64,000 nucleotides of DNA from Clitoria ternatea (GCA_037962975.1 CM075670.1:80293501-80357500); one strand, 5' to 3'. Shown: positions 10,524 through 23,745, counted from the stretch's first letter. Notes: a model not told the origin generated them from the sequence alone. Program-made: numbers and translations.

Positions 10524-12297
10524 TGTAACAGCCCAATTTTTAATCGGTAATTAAACAGTGAAAAATTAAAGTTTTTCAGAAAAATAAGAAATGAATCCTA
10601 GAAAATAGGAAATTTAATACAAGAATATTTTTAATCTGACTTAAAACGGAATTAAACGAAAATGGAACGTAGAATAAAATAATAAAATAAAATAAAAATC
10701 TTCAACAGTAAAATGCTACAGTAAAATGTCACATGAAAAATCTTGCGAAATGTAGTAATTTCACGAGAGTTCTTCATCCTTCCCACCGCCTCATTTCATT
10801 TTGATTCGCTACAGTGATTTGCTACAGTGATTTGCTACAGTACCTGCTATAGTGATTGCTACAGTAACTGCCATTGGAAGCCTATAAATAAGGCTCCAAC
10901 CTTCCAAATTTCCTAAAACCAAAAACCTCACTAATCCTATAACCTTTCATCTCCCTTTTTAAGTTTTCAAAACCTTCATTGCCATACTCAAGCTTTTTAA
11001 TTTTGCATAAGAAGAAATTACGCAAACTTGAAGATTTGAGGAAATACAAGGGAGTTTTGCATAAGAAAAGCTTAAGGATCTTCAATTGAGGTAAGAAAGA
11101 GGAGATAGGATATTAAATACATAGAAATTAAGTTAGAATTACTTGCTTAATTATTTGGAAACTCATTTAGCTAGATTTTAATTTAATTTGAATTAAATTG
11201 TGAAATTGATGCCAAATAGTTTGAAATGTGATATATGATATGTTTCTAATGTTGTATGATGATTTGGAACCAATTGACATATTTAATTTGCAATTGAAAT
11301 TATTAAAACAGCAAAAACAGAGGGAAACAAAGTGTTGTCTTCATATATGGATTATACTTGTAAATATGATGAAATGCCGTATCTTCTTGAATTTTACTAT
11401 AAATTCTTATTGTTAAATTATGAATAAATTTAATGATATAAATTTACTGCATTCATGCATCATATGCATTGGCCGTTCAAAGAATCCGCAGGGGGGTTCT
11501 TTGAGGGGGTTCCCGGTGGGGGAATGCGCTCTGTTGAGCAACAGACCTCTGCGGTGGTTTTATACCACGGTCGTCTTAAGGGCTAAGTAATGTGTCCTTA
11601 AGGGGGGTCCCGCAACACTTGTTATTGATATGATTGTATTGTTGTCCAATGTTGGTGTTGCATTATGGGGCGCGATATCGGTTGGATATCCGTAAAAATA
11701 TTATTGCTGAAAAATCACTGCAGATGTTCCCACCAGAATGGATCCATCATGCATTTTCATTCATATAGAGAATGGAATATTAATATAAATATAATACAAA
11801 ATACGTGTTTGGCATCCACATCGCATAGCATCATACTTATGATTGTGTATGTTCTAATCTAATTTCTATTTATTTGATATTTTATCTCACTCTTTCTGTT
11901 ACTTATGGCAACCCTTTAGTGGTTAACTAGGAAGACATGTGACAAAGTGGATGTTGCTGAATATGGATGAATTATGAAGGCTTTTGATGATGATGCTTGC
12001 TTGCGTGACTACTATTGCTGTATTATGTATATGCTATGTTTTGGTACTTTACATCTTTATATTTTATAAGATCTAGGTGCCTGTTGTAAAATATAATATG
12101 TATAAAACTCTGATGTTATGTATAATAATAAGAAGTCAATTATGAAAAGGTTGCGCACTTTGATATTGTATTAGTAACCTCTGGAATCAGGTTGTGAATC
12201 TCTTCATAATTATCAGGTGAAAAATAAGTTATCCATGAGATTTTATATGGTGACGGTAATTATCTTGGGATTTGCAAGTTGACTCCAGGGTGTTACA
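10524..12297 (+). repeat. Element B 3' LTR (1774 bp)
   Basis: A near-identical copy of 4026-5772. The 27-bp length gain comes mainly from an extra GCTACAGT-type unit just before the TATA box and one CTACAGTAAAATG unit about 90 bp upstream. It ends TGTTACA and is followed by the GCTAA target duplication. Confidence 0.95.
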
Positions 12298-12302
12298 GCT
12301 AA

Positions 12303-13935
12303 CATACACCACTTAATTTATAGAAGGAATATGTTATTAAATTGTAACTATATTTTTCTTATAATTGCTTACTTCGACACTATTATGAGTGATTTTCAGT
12401 TTTTAATTTTAAAATTTTAAAAAATCAAGCCTTGTTTTCATGTTTAAGTTTTGAATTTTAAAAAGTTATAATACTTTGATAATTTTAATATTAACTACAT
12501 TAAATGTAGATAACAATAATAATATAATGATAATGGTGGTAAAGATAATGGTGATAGTGCTAGTGATAGTGACAATAGTAGTGAGGGCAGGGGCAAGGGC
12601 AACATTAATGATGGTGGTGGGACGTGGTTGGAGGTAAAGGTGATGACAGTGGCAGTTATAGTGGCGGTGATGCCAACAACAACGATGATGATGTGGTGGC
12701 GATAATCTAGTATTTAGAGTTGAAAGTGTATAAAAATAAATATAATAAGAAATAAACTATTTTTTCTTGTTTTTAGATATAACTAAAAGTTGTTTTGAAA
12801 ATGAGTTAAACTAAATTTAACATTTTTTCGTTTAATATGTTTTATTTTCAATCTTTCTTTTAAAAACAAAAAACTCACAATTCCACCAAATGAACCCATA
12901 CGATATTCTTTGTTAAAAACACATTGGTGTAATTAACAAATCCTTAGAGTTTGCTAACAATCACCCGAGTAGATTAACAACTTATAATTAGAATAAGGTG
13001 TTAACCTAATCATTTTATAAAACAAATGGGAATTAGCAAATTCGAAAATGTATTAACTCTTTTTATAGATTTTTTACAATATTATATTTCATCATAATGT
13101 AAAAATTACATAGACAGGTATAGAATATTTATTTTATATTGTATCAAGAATTTTAGTTTACATATGTTTATAGTATTTTTGTTTTTATTTTTCAACGTCT
13201 GAATTGATTTAGTTGCTTACAACTTTTTGTTATGATAATTTACTGTTATGTCTTAATTATATATATAATTTCTTTATTCTATTTTCCACTAATTTATTGT
13301 TATACTTTACTACACTTTTTTATTTAAATTTTCTTTTCTATATATTATATATGATCTTAATATTATGAATTTTACTTTTTTATTTTGAAAATATGAATTT
13401 ATCATTAACTTTTATGAGAAGAATTGGTTGTTCCAATTTAATTTATAAACACAAAATATAAAGGTAAAAAAATGATGCTAAAATGACATTTTAATAATAA
13501 ATTAATATAAATATAAATAAAACCAATATAATGTTAAAAACTTATGGTGAAAATATTGATATAAAAAATAAAAAATCATATAGATATTGAAATATTAATT
13601 CTATCCTTTGTACGTAATATTTATATAAAATTTGGATTTCTTTTATTTTATTATTGATGTTTTATATAACTATTATATTTTAAGAAAATATATAGCCGTC
13701 AAAAAATTAGGATAATTAAGTTCAAGATATGAATGTAATTTGTATATAAAGGTTGTGTAATTAGTTAATAATTAAATTTGTCGCTATAAGGTACGTTGTT
13801 CAAATCTCCCTAATGTGGTAAGTGAGTGAAATTTTTTTCCAATTTATTACAACTCTAGATTAGTTGCTCGGACCTCACAACATTCATTTAATTCATTTAG
13901 AAAGGTTAGGCAAACATGAAAAACATGAGTATCAC
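12303..13935. other. AT-rich intergenic DNA with a GAT/GGT-rich patch
   Basis: No credible gene. About 12520-12710 is unusually purine-rich with irregular GATAATGGT/GGTGAT trinucleotide runs, a decayed simple-sequence patch. The remainder is AT-rich with short poly-T and poly-A runs and no domain-like translation. Confidence 0.5.
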
Positions 13936-14115
13936 TATAATCGATTATCAGCCTTATCAATTAAACACGTGTAAGTTTTTGTCTCTAGTAATCGATTAGC
14001 AAACAGGTGTAACCGATTACCTAGGAGCTAACAACAATTTCATGCACAAATTGCTCTTTGGTAATCAATTATCAAAATGAGTGTAATCAATTACCCGCGA
14101 GCAAAAAGCCATTTC
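13936..14115. repeat. Array of ATCGATTA-like palindromic motifs
   Basis: Within about 180 bp the motif TAATCGATTA and variants (AACCGATTAC, AATCAATTA) occur at least six times. They alternate with partners of the form GTGTAA and with a repeated AAATTGCTCTTTGGTAA segment. TAATCGATTA is a perfect palindrome. The array lies at one end of an LTR-like relic. Confidence 0.6.
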
Positions 14116-16870
14116 CTACATAATTGCTCTTTGGTAAAATAGAATGCAGAAAATTACAGTAAAAAGCCCCAAAATCCAACTTCCATGCACCCAAACCCCC
14201 TCAAATCATCTCTAAACACCACCAAACTCTGACACCATCTAAAACACACCATTAATGATGTGTGACAACTAGCCGCACTAAAAAATTCTCAAAATCAAAG
14301 GAGTTATGTATCAAAACGCGTTTTGACCATTTCTAGGCTATAACTTGCAACATGGGCTTTAAATCTCAATGGAATTGGTTCATTCCAATTCACACAAGTC
14401 CTAAATCATAAATGTAACCTATTGAAACCACCTATCTAAACCTCACGGAACGCATTTTGACCTATTCAGTTCATGGCTATGCATAAATTCCTCTATAAAT
14501 CATCAAATTCTAACTTGACGACATTAAATTATTTTCAACACAAAACACATTTCAATTGCAATGCAATGTAAAATTTCTGCCCATAATGATCAATCAATGC
14601 ATCCAAATATATCAATCTGCAGTTCCTAGACATAATGCATCAAATGTAATCCATATGGGACAATCCATGGTCAACCACATCCAAACATCAAAATAAACTC
14701 ATAACACCATCATATACATATATCTGGACATCAAAATCATAAACTGGACTTCCAGTGAAGTCATCAGCTACCTATATAGTCCACTATACAATATATACCG
14801 TCATCAAAACAAAACTATATATAATATGAGCCGACAAAGGCTATACTACAAAAAGCTATACGACATATATACATATATGTACAATAACTCCTGCACAAGC
14901 TTGGTGACTCCTTACCAATCACCATCTTGATCCAAACCCACTGAAAAATAACAACAATATAGGGGTGAGTATATTTTATGTTAAATGATAACTATTGAAT
15001 CAGATTTCAACTTGACAACTTTAGTCACATATCCAATTCCACATATCACATCAATATACAATCTTTCTAATCATAATTCACTATCACCTAACATAATTTA
15101 TACTCCACAATATAATAAACATATTAATTACATCTCATGAGCTATCCAAAGGTTCAAATCACTCAAACACATATATACAAATGCATATACATGCGGATCC
15201 GACTTTAATGATGGGATTACACTGTAGTGTATAAATTTTCACAACATATATCAATTTCCTTTTTATATATATCGAACCGCTCGCCCATAATGTAACATTA
15301 GTCACTTTCAGTGACAGCGAAAACTCAACACGGTGTTACGGGCCAGCGTTGAACCCAATCCAAGGCGGTTGTGGATCCCGACGGAAACCACACAGGGTCT
15401 TTGCCTATCTAAAGGCCGCCCTCCCATCTGGGCCGACATCACAGGGCCCCTACAGTCTTGTGTACGTTTAAATATGCAAATGCTATGCAACACAACATCA
15501 ATTCATCTTCAGACCACCTAATTACCATCACCAAGGGCCACCACTTGGTTACCATCACCAAGGGATTTCCATTTAAATTCACAATCGCATAACATGCATC
15601 AATTAACAATCTCACAATCAATTTACATCATATACTAAGCTACCTGAAACTTTAATTACACTCAACATTTTCAACATCATTACAACATGGTTATCAAGTA
15701 ACCTCATGTCATATCATCATAACATTAAATCAATTCAACAAACCAATTATTTCATTCCTCATTTTATTGTAGCCTCATGCAAATAATAATACAATAGCTA
15801 TGAACAGAATTAAATCCATCAAGAATTCATCAAATCTTATAATAACACAACAAAAAGGGTATAATGCCAATCAAATATAAGTACACAAATCACATTTTCA
15901 TAATATCAATAATTCTTCAAAATCAATCAACTGTAACTAAGCAAGTATACTCATGTCCGTCCATAATCTATACATTTAAAATATAAATGTCCCCTACCTG
16001 GAATTGACGATTCCAGAAACTCAAAGCTTTCCAACACACTCCGATCACTAACTCAACTTCAATAATTCCTAAAACCATCAATATTTCTTTTTAATAACCT
16101 AACACTATCAAAAAAATGCATTCGGGTTAAAATCATCAATTTATATAAGATTCAGTAAATTCATGACTTACCGAATAATGTCGACCACCACCAATTCTTG
16201 ATTCCAACAAAACCAATGTTATCCAAACACACCCAAGCTCTGAAATGTTCCCAAAAATGAAAGGAAGTCAAGAACCGCAAGGTACCAAAGTTGCCCACAA
16301 ATTAAAACTAACTTAGAACCTCCGAAAATTCATAAAAACAACATAATCAAGTCCCAAACTCACGAAATTGGAAAACTAAAAGCCATGGGTACCTTCAAAG
16401 CTAACCGAAACGAAAGGGAATAGAAACAACTCCAAATAACCTTAAAACACAAGAATTTAAAGGAATCAAGAAGTGGGTTCAAGAATCACTCAATGACCAA
16501 GATGGGTTTCAAAGCTTACCACTTAGAACCAAGGAAATTGAAGTTTTCCCATGAACCCCATGCTGTCATAAGCAAGAGAAGGGAAATGAGACTTGAAATT
16601 TGTCTTAATTTGATGAAATTTAAAAGAAGAAAAGAATGATAGTGATGGAGCCGCAAGAAGAAGAAAGCGAAAGAAAAATTTCAATAGACCTCTTGTGCAA
16701 TTGAACATCAATATTACTCCCAATGGTTTACACAATCACATACAAGAGTCCAAAACCCCTATGTGTTAAAAACTCAACAACACCACCCAAAGATGAACTA
16801 AAATGAAAGGGAGAGAAGTAAAGAAAGGAAGATAGGGAAATGTTTGCTTTGAATTATATATTTACTATAT
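14116..16870 (-). repeat. LTR-like relic, minus orientation, edges not resolved
   Basis: A GC-rich box at 15285-15545 closely matches 49525-49805 in the solo LTR at 48603-51091 (shared GCGCCCATAATGTAACA-like, CGGTGTTACGGGC and GGCCGCCCTCCCATCTGGGC). Read on the minus strand, the order is a purine/pyrimidine-rich leader (about 16840-16600), donor-like CCAG|GTAGGG at 15997, the GC-rich box, then an acceptor-like site ending at 14941. That is the order seen in the intact LTRs of this window. No coding region flanks it, so it is probably an old solo LTR. I could not place its TG/CA ends or a target duplication. Confidence 0.5.
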
Positions 16871-17640
16871 TGATTGAAGGTCTTTATACAAGCTTTTGAT
16901 AAGATCAAAACTGACACAAAAAAAAAACATTATGTTCATAAACCGAATTAAAGAAAAAACAGACACAAGAAGTAAGACGAAGTATAACTATTCGGATTTT
17001 GATAAAAATCTAGTTTTCAATTTTGGATTTGGATCAAATCTAATTTTAAATGGATTGGATTTGAAATCGAAATCTTATTAATAGTTTTTAAGTGGATTTG
17101 GATTAGTTTTAAAAAAAATCTTATCCATACACAACAAATTGGATCAATCTTTATCTACCTTTTAAAGTTCAATATAATATAGTATGTGAGGTTCTTATTT
17201 TTTTTTTTCACATACACAATGTCTCAACCCAAAATTTTACTTGAGGGATATTAAGTCGCTTATCATTCACTCCAACAAGCAGTCCCATTTATATTTTATG
17301 TAAATTATCTTTAAAAAAATGTATTTAGATGAAAGCAATGTAAAAGATTTCTAACGGAAGTTGTCAACCGTATCCTATTTTGTCGTTTTCTTTTTCAGCT
17401 CATGTTCATCAAACTCAACTAAAAGGCCTTTGAGTTTTTCTCTTCCTTAAATGGCCTCATGTTTAAGGATCCTTTGTCCAACAATTTACACACTCCCTCC
17501 ACTCTCTATCATTCAACCTTTCTAAAAAATTCTTTTACTACCGGTTACCCATATTCTTAATTAAAATTTCCATTTTGGCTCAGTCTATATCCTTCAAAAT
17601 TCTTCCCTTTCCATTCTTGAATTTCAAAATCTTAAAAATC
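16871..17640. other. Intergenic DNA upstream of the translocator gene
   Basis: AT-rich, with a poly-T run near 17200 and no coding potential. The last few hundred bases presumably hold the translocator promoter. I recognise no specific upstream element. Confidence 0.45.
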
Positions 17641-17648
17641 TATAAAAA
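17641..17648 (+). promoter_or_regulatory. Candidate TATA box of the translocator gene
   Basis: TATAAAAA lies 215 bp before the start codon. A GAGAGAGCAACC run and a CT-rich stretch (17695-17740) follow at the right distance for the transcription start and 5' leader. It is positional evidence only; the region has other AT-rich runs. Confidence 0.35.
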
Positions 17649-17855
17649 AAATTAAAAGTTTAAACCATTTCCCAGAAAAATAAATATAATAAAAAAGAGA
17701 GAGCAACCATCACTCTGTTTTCTCCGCTTCATATTTTTCTATTACCACTTTGGTTTCAACGTTCCCTTTTCTTTAATTGCATCATTTACAAAACCCAGAA
17801 GTAAAAAAAAAAAAAACACAGTAGAACCACATCGTGTTTTCATTGGACGTTGAGA

Positions 17856-20800
17856 ATGGTCTGTGTTACCAACCCAGTTCAAATGTCACTTCAGAGACCT
17901 CGGGTTTCATCGATTTTTTCCTTGCCCGTAAGAGGTTCAACCGGTTATGGCTTGTTCAAGACTCGGGCATTTCAGTTTGAGGCTAAAGATTCAAGCTTGG
18001 TGTTACCTCCATTGGTGGGAAGTGCGAAGCATGCGGTTCCATTGCGGATTGTGCATTCAGAGAAAGCCTTTGGTTTAAGAATGTTTGGTTTGGGTCAGAA
18101 GTTAAGGCACCGAAGTTTTCAAGTTGTGGACGCCTTAGCAGCAGATGCTGGTGACAGTGAAATTAAAATCACAGAAGGGTTAGAGTTACACTTACACATT
18201 TCAAGTTTGCTTCAATTATTACTTACACACTCACATCACACACGCACATAAAAAGTTTGTGCTTCTTGCTTGGGGACAGAATGAGTATATACTTGTGCGG
18301 TAGTTAAAGCGGTTCAAAATTTTGATTTTTTTTCAGCAAATAATAAAAAGTTGCTTATGCAAAAATTTATCAGATTCTCTTCTTCTCTTTTTGGGTATAG
18401 AGGTTGTGGTGTGGACAAACTTGAATTGAATTTCTCATACTGTGTTTGAGGATTTGGGAGAATAGAGTGCAGTTTTAGCTGTCCGTTAGAAAATTAACCG
18501 TTGAGATTTCCATAACTTAATAGTTCTTTAAATTATGTGTCTTGTCCCATATTGATTATCATGAGGGTTCTTTATTGTAGACGGGATAATTCATGGATTT
18601 TTTCCTTGATTTATTCTTCTATGAATGAAGTTCATCAAAATTCAAGATTTAATAAACCGAATAATTGAAAATGAATCTTCAAATTTATGAATTTGTGGTT
18701 CCCGAATATCAATCTGATTGATTAATTTTATGAAAATTTCAATACTTGATTTTTTAATCAATGGCTAGTGCACTCCCTTTCTGTGTAATATAAGCGTTAA
18801 GTCCCTGAATTTTGGTATTTTACATACCTGCAAATTAACAATTTTCTTGTCTTTTTTAAAGTTTGCTGATTTCTTCTTTTTCTTTTTCAATTGATGCCCA
18901 CTTACAGGTCTGTCATACCCTCTAAGAGTTTTGGTGAGAAATTCCCTGCATTGGTTACTGGTTTCTTTTTCTTTATGTGGTAAGAATTCCCCCTTTCCCT
19001 AAAGATATATATATGTAGACCATATATCTTATGAGAAAGGTTCTTTTAAGTAATGAATAGTCAAGATTAGAATATATTAGTCATGTGAGTTTTTTAAAAA
19101 GTCATGTATAGTTGTGTGTGTGTATTCTGGGTGGTAAGAGATCTATGTGAGATAGGGATTGGTAATGTGGCTTGATGCTCTGCTAAATGCCTCCACAATC
19201 TATGAAAGATACTCCTATCTCTTATAAACTTCGAAGAAAGAAAGGATATAAAGTGCCAAATGAGGAACATTAAATCAACAAGATCATAAATATCATACAG
19301 GCTAGGATGTTACAAATTTGGTATTTATTTTCTGAGGATGTTCTTCTTCCATGCAGGTACTTCTTAAATGTGATTTTCAACATACTCAACAAGAAAGTTT
19401 ACAATTACTTTCCTTATCCCTAGTATGTTTTCCTCTGGAGAAGACTCTATTTCTCATGCATATCCCAACTTTTTCTCACTATATATCCATGATTAAGCCC
19501 AGACCCAGATAACTGTTATTTCCAATTTAATTTGTAGCATGATTATTTAGCTTTCCAACTTGTAACATATACAAATCTTTTTAAAATCCTTTGCAGTTTT
19601 GTTTCTGTTGTGCATCTCCTTGTGGGGGTGGGATATTGCCTTGTTTCCTGGGCTTTAGGACTACCAAAACGTGCTGTAAGTTTTAATTCCTTTTTAAAGT
19701 AACCTTAACCCCTAGGCGTATTATGAATTTCAATAACATGTTTTCATGCTCTTACCAGCCGATTAATAAGGAGCTCTTGTTACTATTGACTCCAGTTGCG
19801 TTTTGTCACGCCCTTGGTCATGTCATGTCCAATGTATCATTTGCTGCCGTCGCTGTGTCTTTTACGCATACCATAAAAGGTATGATCATTGGATTGATGA
19901 AAACTAGAGATTTCTTAGGCTGATTTTATTTGGGCACTATATGTACTTGTTGTTGATAACTGAAGTTTTGAGGATTATGAAGTTTTGGTAAGCTCATATT
20001 GTTGGAAATTTATGCGCAAGTGATGAAATTCAATAGGACATATGAATGTCCTAATGAGTTAAGTGAAGACCCATAGACTCACTGTCTTAAATGTTTTGCA
20101 AATGTTTTGCAATGAGTAATTATTCAAATTGTGATTTAGATTGTTCATCAAAAAGAAGTTCCACAAATAAATATTCATGAAAATGCACCATTCTTGAATT
20201 TCTCTCAGATTTGATCACTGATTTGCCAGTTTTTTGTTTACCGATAAACTTAAGTATTTGAATTCGTTGATCGATAATTTGGTTAGTCATTCATAACCTT
20301 TTTGTGTTTTCCTCCTTTGCAGCTCTGGAACCTTTTTTCAATGCTGCAGCTTCCCAGTTTGTATTGGGCCATCAGATTCCATTGTCTCTCTGGCTATCAT
20401 TGACCCCAGTTGTTATAGGTAAGCTTGTGTAACTTCTCTTTGATTCAAAAAAGTGATTCTTATCTACAATGATTAAAATATGCTATATATTTTTATTTTG
20501 GCATGTACCATAAAATATTCTCTGCTTATGTCTTTTATAGTCCATCTATGCCTAATTCTTAAAACTTGATAGTTTTATTTTATAATGTTCATCAACTGAT
20601 GCGGTTTAGGTGTATCAATGGCATCCCTAACTGAACTGTCTTTCAATTGGACTGGATTCATTAGTGCAATGATTTCAAACATAGCATTTACATACAGAAG
20701 TATATATTCTAAGAAAGCAATGGTAAGATCTTTTAACTACTTTTGCTAACCAATTTTCATTCTGATGAACTAGTAGACCTGTTCAAGTTTTGTCTGATGT

Positions 20801-22127
20801 TTTCCAACGAGGAATGTATTTATTTTTTACATATACACATTCTTAATGCTTTGGATTTTAATTTTTTTAACAGACTGGAATGGACAGTACAAATGTATAT
20901 GCATACATTTCAGTAATTGCCCTCTTCTTTTGCATTCCCCCAGCAATACTTGTAAGTTTATTTTCAACAAAACTGATGGGAGAATTAATTTTGTTGCTAT
21001 TGCTTTTTTGGGAGTACTTGATTCATTGGATTTTGGCTACTTTCAGATTGAGGGTCCTCAACTTATGGAATTTGGATTTAGAAATGCTATTGCCAAAGTA
21101 GGCTTGTTCAAGTTTTTGTCTGATCTTTTCTGGATTGGAATGTTTTACCATCTTTACAATCAGGTAACGTTGTGTGTATCAGTTAAAAATAATGCTTATT
21201 TTTATATTTGGGACCTTTTCTTCTCTGCTGACTTAAATTCTTGTGCATAGATAAATGAACTTTCACATTTTTTTTGGTGATAATTGCAGCTTGCTACTAA
21301 CACTTTGGAACGGGTTGCACCACTAACACATGCAGTTGGAAATGTGTTGAAGCGAGTTTTTGTCATTGGATTCTCCATTGTGGTGTTTGGTAATTATGTT
21401 AATTTGCTTATAAATTGAAAATGCAAATCATCATTATTGTTAAAATACAAGCAATGTATTAAATCTGAGTGCAGTTCTGTATTTAGTTTAGGTTAAAATG
21501 CAAACTACCCTTCAACTTCAATCATTTGGAAAAAAGTTCTCTATCTATTTAATTTGGTTTAACAAGTAAGTACAAGGGATTATTTGAAATCACAGTGGCA
21601 TCTGTTGAAATTTTGAGTAACTTAATGCCAACTTTGTGGGCTTCGGGGATTATCTGTTTCTGTCAAAAGTTCAAAGTTGAAGGGTTAATTTTGTTTTCTA
21701 AATATTATTTGAAAACATTTATTTATTCATTCTAACGTTTGCAAACATTTTCAGGCAATAAGATATCCACACAAACTGGCATTGGCACTGCAATAGCAAT
21801 TGCAGGTGTGGCCATGTATTCTCTGATAAAGGCAAACATGGAAGAGCAAAAAGGGGTAAAAATTGATTGAAAATATTGAAATTTTGTTAGTCTCAATTCT
21901 CTTAGCATGTTGATGCAGTGCTAAATTTGTGTTGTTGTCCTTCATTATGTGACTAATTTGCAAAATTTTCAACATCTGGTATAACCACCCTGAAGAAATG
22001 GACAACAGCGAACAGTATTATAAATTAACATTTCCTGTTTGAATTACAATGTATGAAAACGGAAATAAACATACTTACAGATAAATCTATTCCATTTCAG
22101 AAGGCCGCAGCAGCTCTTGCATCATAA
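17856..22127 (+). CDS. TPT: Plastid triose-phosphate/phosphate translocator (12 exons, 430 aa)
   Basis: Exports triose phosphate (and 3-phosphoglycerate) from the chloroplast in strict exchange for phosphate, across the inner envelope. Exons: 17856-18178, 18908-18979, 19357-19422, 19597-19675, 19759-19879, 20323-20418, 20610-20722, 20874-20951, 21047-21163, 21290-21389, 21755-21855, 22101-22127. All introns are GT-AG and phases agree, giving 1293 coding bases with no stop. Residues 1 to about 90 look like a transit peptide (Ser/Arg/Val-rich). The membrane core has NILNKKVYNYFPYPY (~141-155), SFTHTIKALEPFF (~214-226, K220), MDSTNVYAYIS, MFYHLYNQ (~348-355) and NVLKRVFVIG (K376-R377). These Lys/Arg/Tyr positions are the ones known to bind phosphate in this family. 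The length is slightly above the usual ~400-410, mostly in the transit peptide. Chosen ATG is the first in frame. The family also includes PPT, GPT and XPT; the wording is clearly TPT. Confidence 0.93.
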
Positions 22128-22520
22128 GGGGCACCCTCTTTCCTATTAGAAATGTAGGATCATGCTACATTGGCGTATATTTAAGTGACATGAAGCATTC
22201 AGAGAATCCAATATTTGAAAACATGTTTCAGGACTTGGACCTTGAAAATCTTAAAAGCTTTGAGTAAAAATGGATTGTGGGAGATGTATATCACAAGACG
22301 AGGTTGATTTTGCTTCATTTTCTGAATGTTTAGTATTGATCTGCTTCTGTTTGAGGATACTGCTGGTGGATCTTGGTTTTCAGGTTCCTTCACAATTTGA
22401 TTGCAGTGTTTAACCAAGTATAAGTTGCTTCTTAACCATCAAAAGATAGGGAAAAACAAGTGTGTATAAGTTTGTCTTTTATATATAATAAAAATTCCTC
22501 ATGCTTCTATAAACTTTCAT
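22128..22520 (+). other. Translocator 3' UTR with candidate poly(A) signal
   Basis: Non-coding sequence after the stop. AATAAA at 22487-22492, about 360 bases past the stop codon, is a plausible poly(A) signal. The exact cleavage site cannot be read from sequence. Confidence 0.45.
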
Positions 22521-23450
22521 CATAATGTCACTTTTTCTCTCCCTTTTTCCATCATTCCATGCATCTAATGTTGAAAATAGCCCCGCTACAGGTTGTGCTT
22601 ACACTGTTAGCAAAGTTTACCTTTATCTAGAAGATAAGGAAAATGAAACTTTTGACAGCCTTTTTTGGTGTGGGTGGGGTGTAGGACAAGAGAGATAGAA
22701 AGAAAATAAAGAGAGAAAATGAAAATCAAAGATGTGTGATAGGTGATTTTTAAATGCGTAAAGATAAAACTTAAATACAATTCATTAGGTACTTTTGATA
22801 TTATTCTCAACAAAATTCTACCTCAACAACTCATTTCAATCTTGAAAGCTGATTTTTGGTATGTGAATTATTGAGATTACTCCATGAGGGTTTTATCCTT
22901 GTTAAAAAACATATTGGAAAAAAGTATCAAAAGTACCTAATATATAAATGTGAAACTCAATCCAAAAAAACTTCCCTTCTCATTTGGAAAAAGACTTGAA
23001 TTTTTATTTTTGGAGTTTAAAAACTAAATAAGTTTTTATAATAATTAAAAATACAAATTAAATAATAAATAATAAAAACTAAATACTTATTTCAAGCTCG
23101 GTGTTAGATGCTCCTTCTATTAGCTTCGCTGATGTAGTGACTCTACGCGTCAAATCTTTATTTTAGGATTTAAACTCATGATATGCTACATAACAGACCA
23201 ACTACTTAACAACTTTATTTCAACATGTGAACAACAATTGTTTTACATATAATATAACAATTTACATATATTTTTTTTTGTTAGTTTATATACAACATGG
23301 ATGGAGTGAGTGTTTATAATAAAATATAAATTCATACTATATATAAATATAATAATTATAATATATATTTTTTTTAGTTTTATTAGAAATCAAACTTGTA
23401 TCGAGACTCACAACAACTATAGAAACATCATATCTTTGCTAGTCTATCTG
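22521..23450. other. Intergenic, AT-rich
   Basis: No credible gene, RNA or element edge. Contains poly-T/poly-A runs and short AT microsatellite-like stretches around 23270-23370. Confidence 0.5.
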
Positions 23451-23453
23451 CTT

Positions 23454-23716
23454 GTAACAATTGAAAATAGATCTCTCAATTATTACCTCACTCACTCTTG
23501 ACTCTTAGAAGCAACCAAGAAAACACATTCAATATTGATTTCTCTCCCCATAGAATTTACATAAGGGTGTTTATTTATAACCCTTGATTCCCAATACAAC
23601 AGACTTTTCCCCTCCAATAACCTGACCAACAACTTTAACATTTAACTACTAATTGTTTTTCTAAAAATAATAAGAAACTAACTTTGCTAACAGGCCCCTA
23701 ATTCCACTTATTACAA
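23454..23716 (-). repeat. Probable 3' LTR of the Reina-like element
   Basis: On the minus strand, just after the polypurine (G-rich) tract, sequence starts TGTAATAAGTGG. It has a TATA-like TTATAAATAAACA (about 23570) and a possible TTACA end near 23454. The second LTR is not in the window, so edges are tentative. Confidence 0.4.
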
Positions 23717-23720
23717 TTGT

Positions 23721-23745
23721 CCCCCCCCCCCCCCCCTTTCAAAAG
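23721..23745 (-). other. Polypurine tract of the Reina-like element with a 16-base homopolymer
   Basis: The plus strand has 16 consecutive C (23721-23736) followed by TTTCAAAAGG. On the minus strand this reads as a purine tract ending in G16 next to the LTR. Such a run is prone to length error in sequencing. Confidence 0.7.

Larger units (their letters stand above)
4026..12297 (+). mobile_element. Element B: complete Tekay/Del-type Ty3/gypsy chromovirus
   Basis: An 8.27 kb element with both LTRs, a tRNA-iMet-type primer binding site, gag-pol and a polypurine tract in canonical order. It is flanked by the 5-bp target duplication GCTAA (4021-4025 and 12298-12302). LTR ends are TGTAACA...TGTTACA. 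Domain order in pol is protease, RT, RNase H, integrase, then the C-terminal chromodomain-like block, as in the Tekay/Del lineage. The coding frame holds 11 in-frame stops and one frameshift, so this copy cannot make its own proteins. The two LTRs differ by scattered substitutions and a few short repeat-copy differences, suggesting a fairly recent insertion; I did not count them. Confidence 0.95.

Noticed and set aside
12520..12710. Possible Gly/Asp-rich coding stretch
   Set aside because: Irregular GAT/GGT trinucleotide run with no long open frame on either strand.
15285..15545. GC-rich island as a possible RNA gene
   Set aside because: It matches the GC-rich box of the solo LTR at 49525-49805 and has no tRNA or rRNA features.
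17850..17855. Earlier TTG start for the translocator
   Set aside because: Plant genes start at ATG; the in-frame ATG at 17856 is six bases downstream and gives a normal transit peptide.
20846..21250. Open frame of 134 codons crossing the end of the translocator gene's intron 7 through exon 9
   Set aside because: It reads through introns 7, 8 and 9 partly out of the true frame. The spliced exons 20874-20951 and 21047-21163 explain the conservation.
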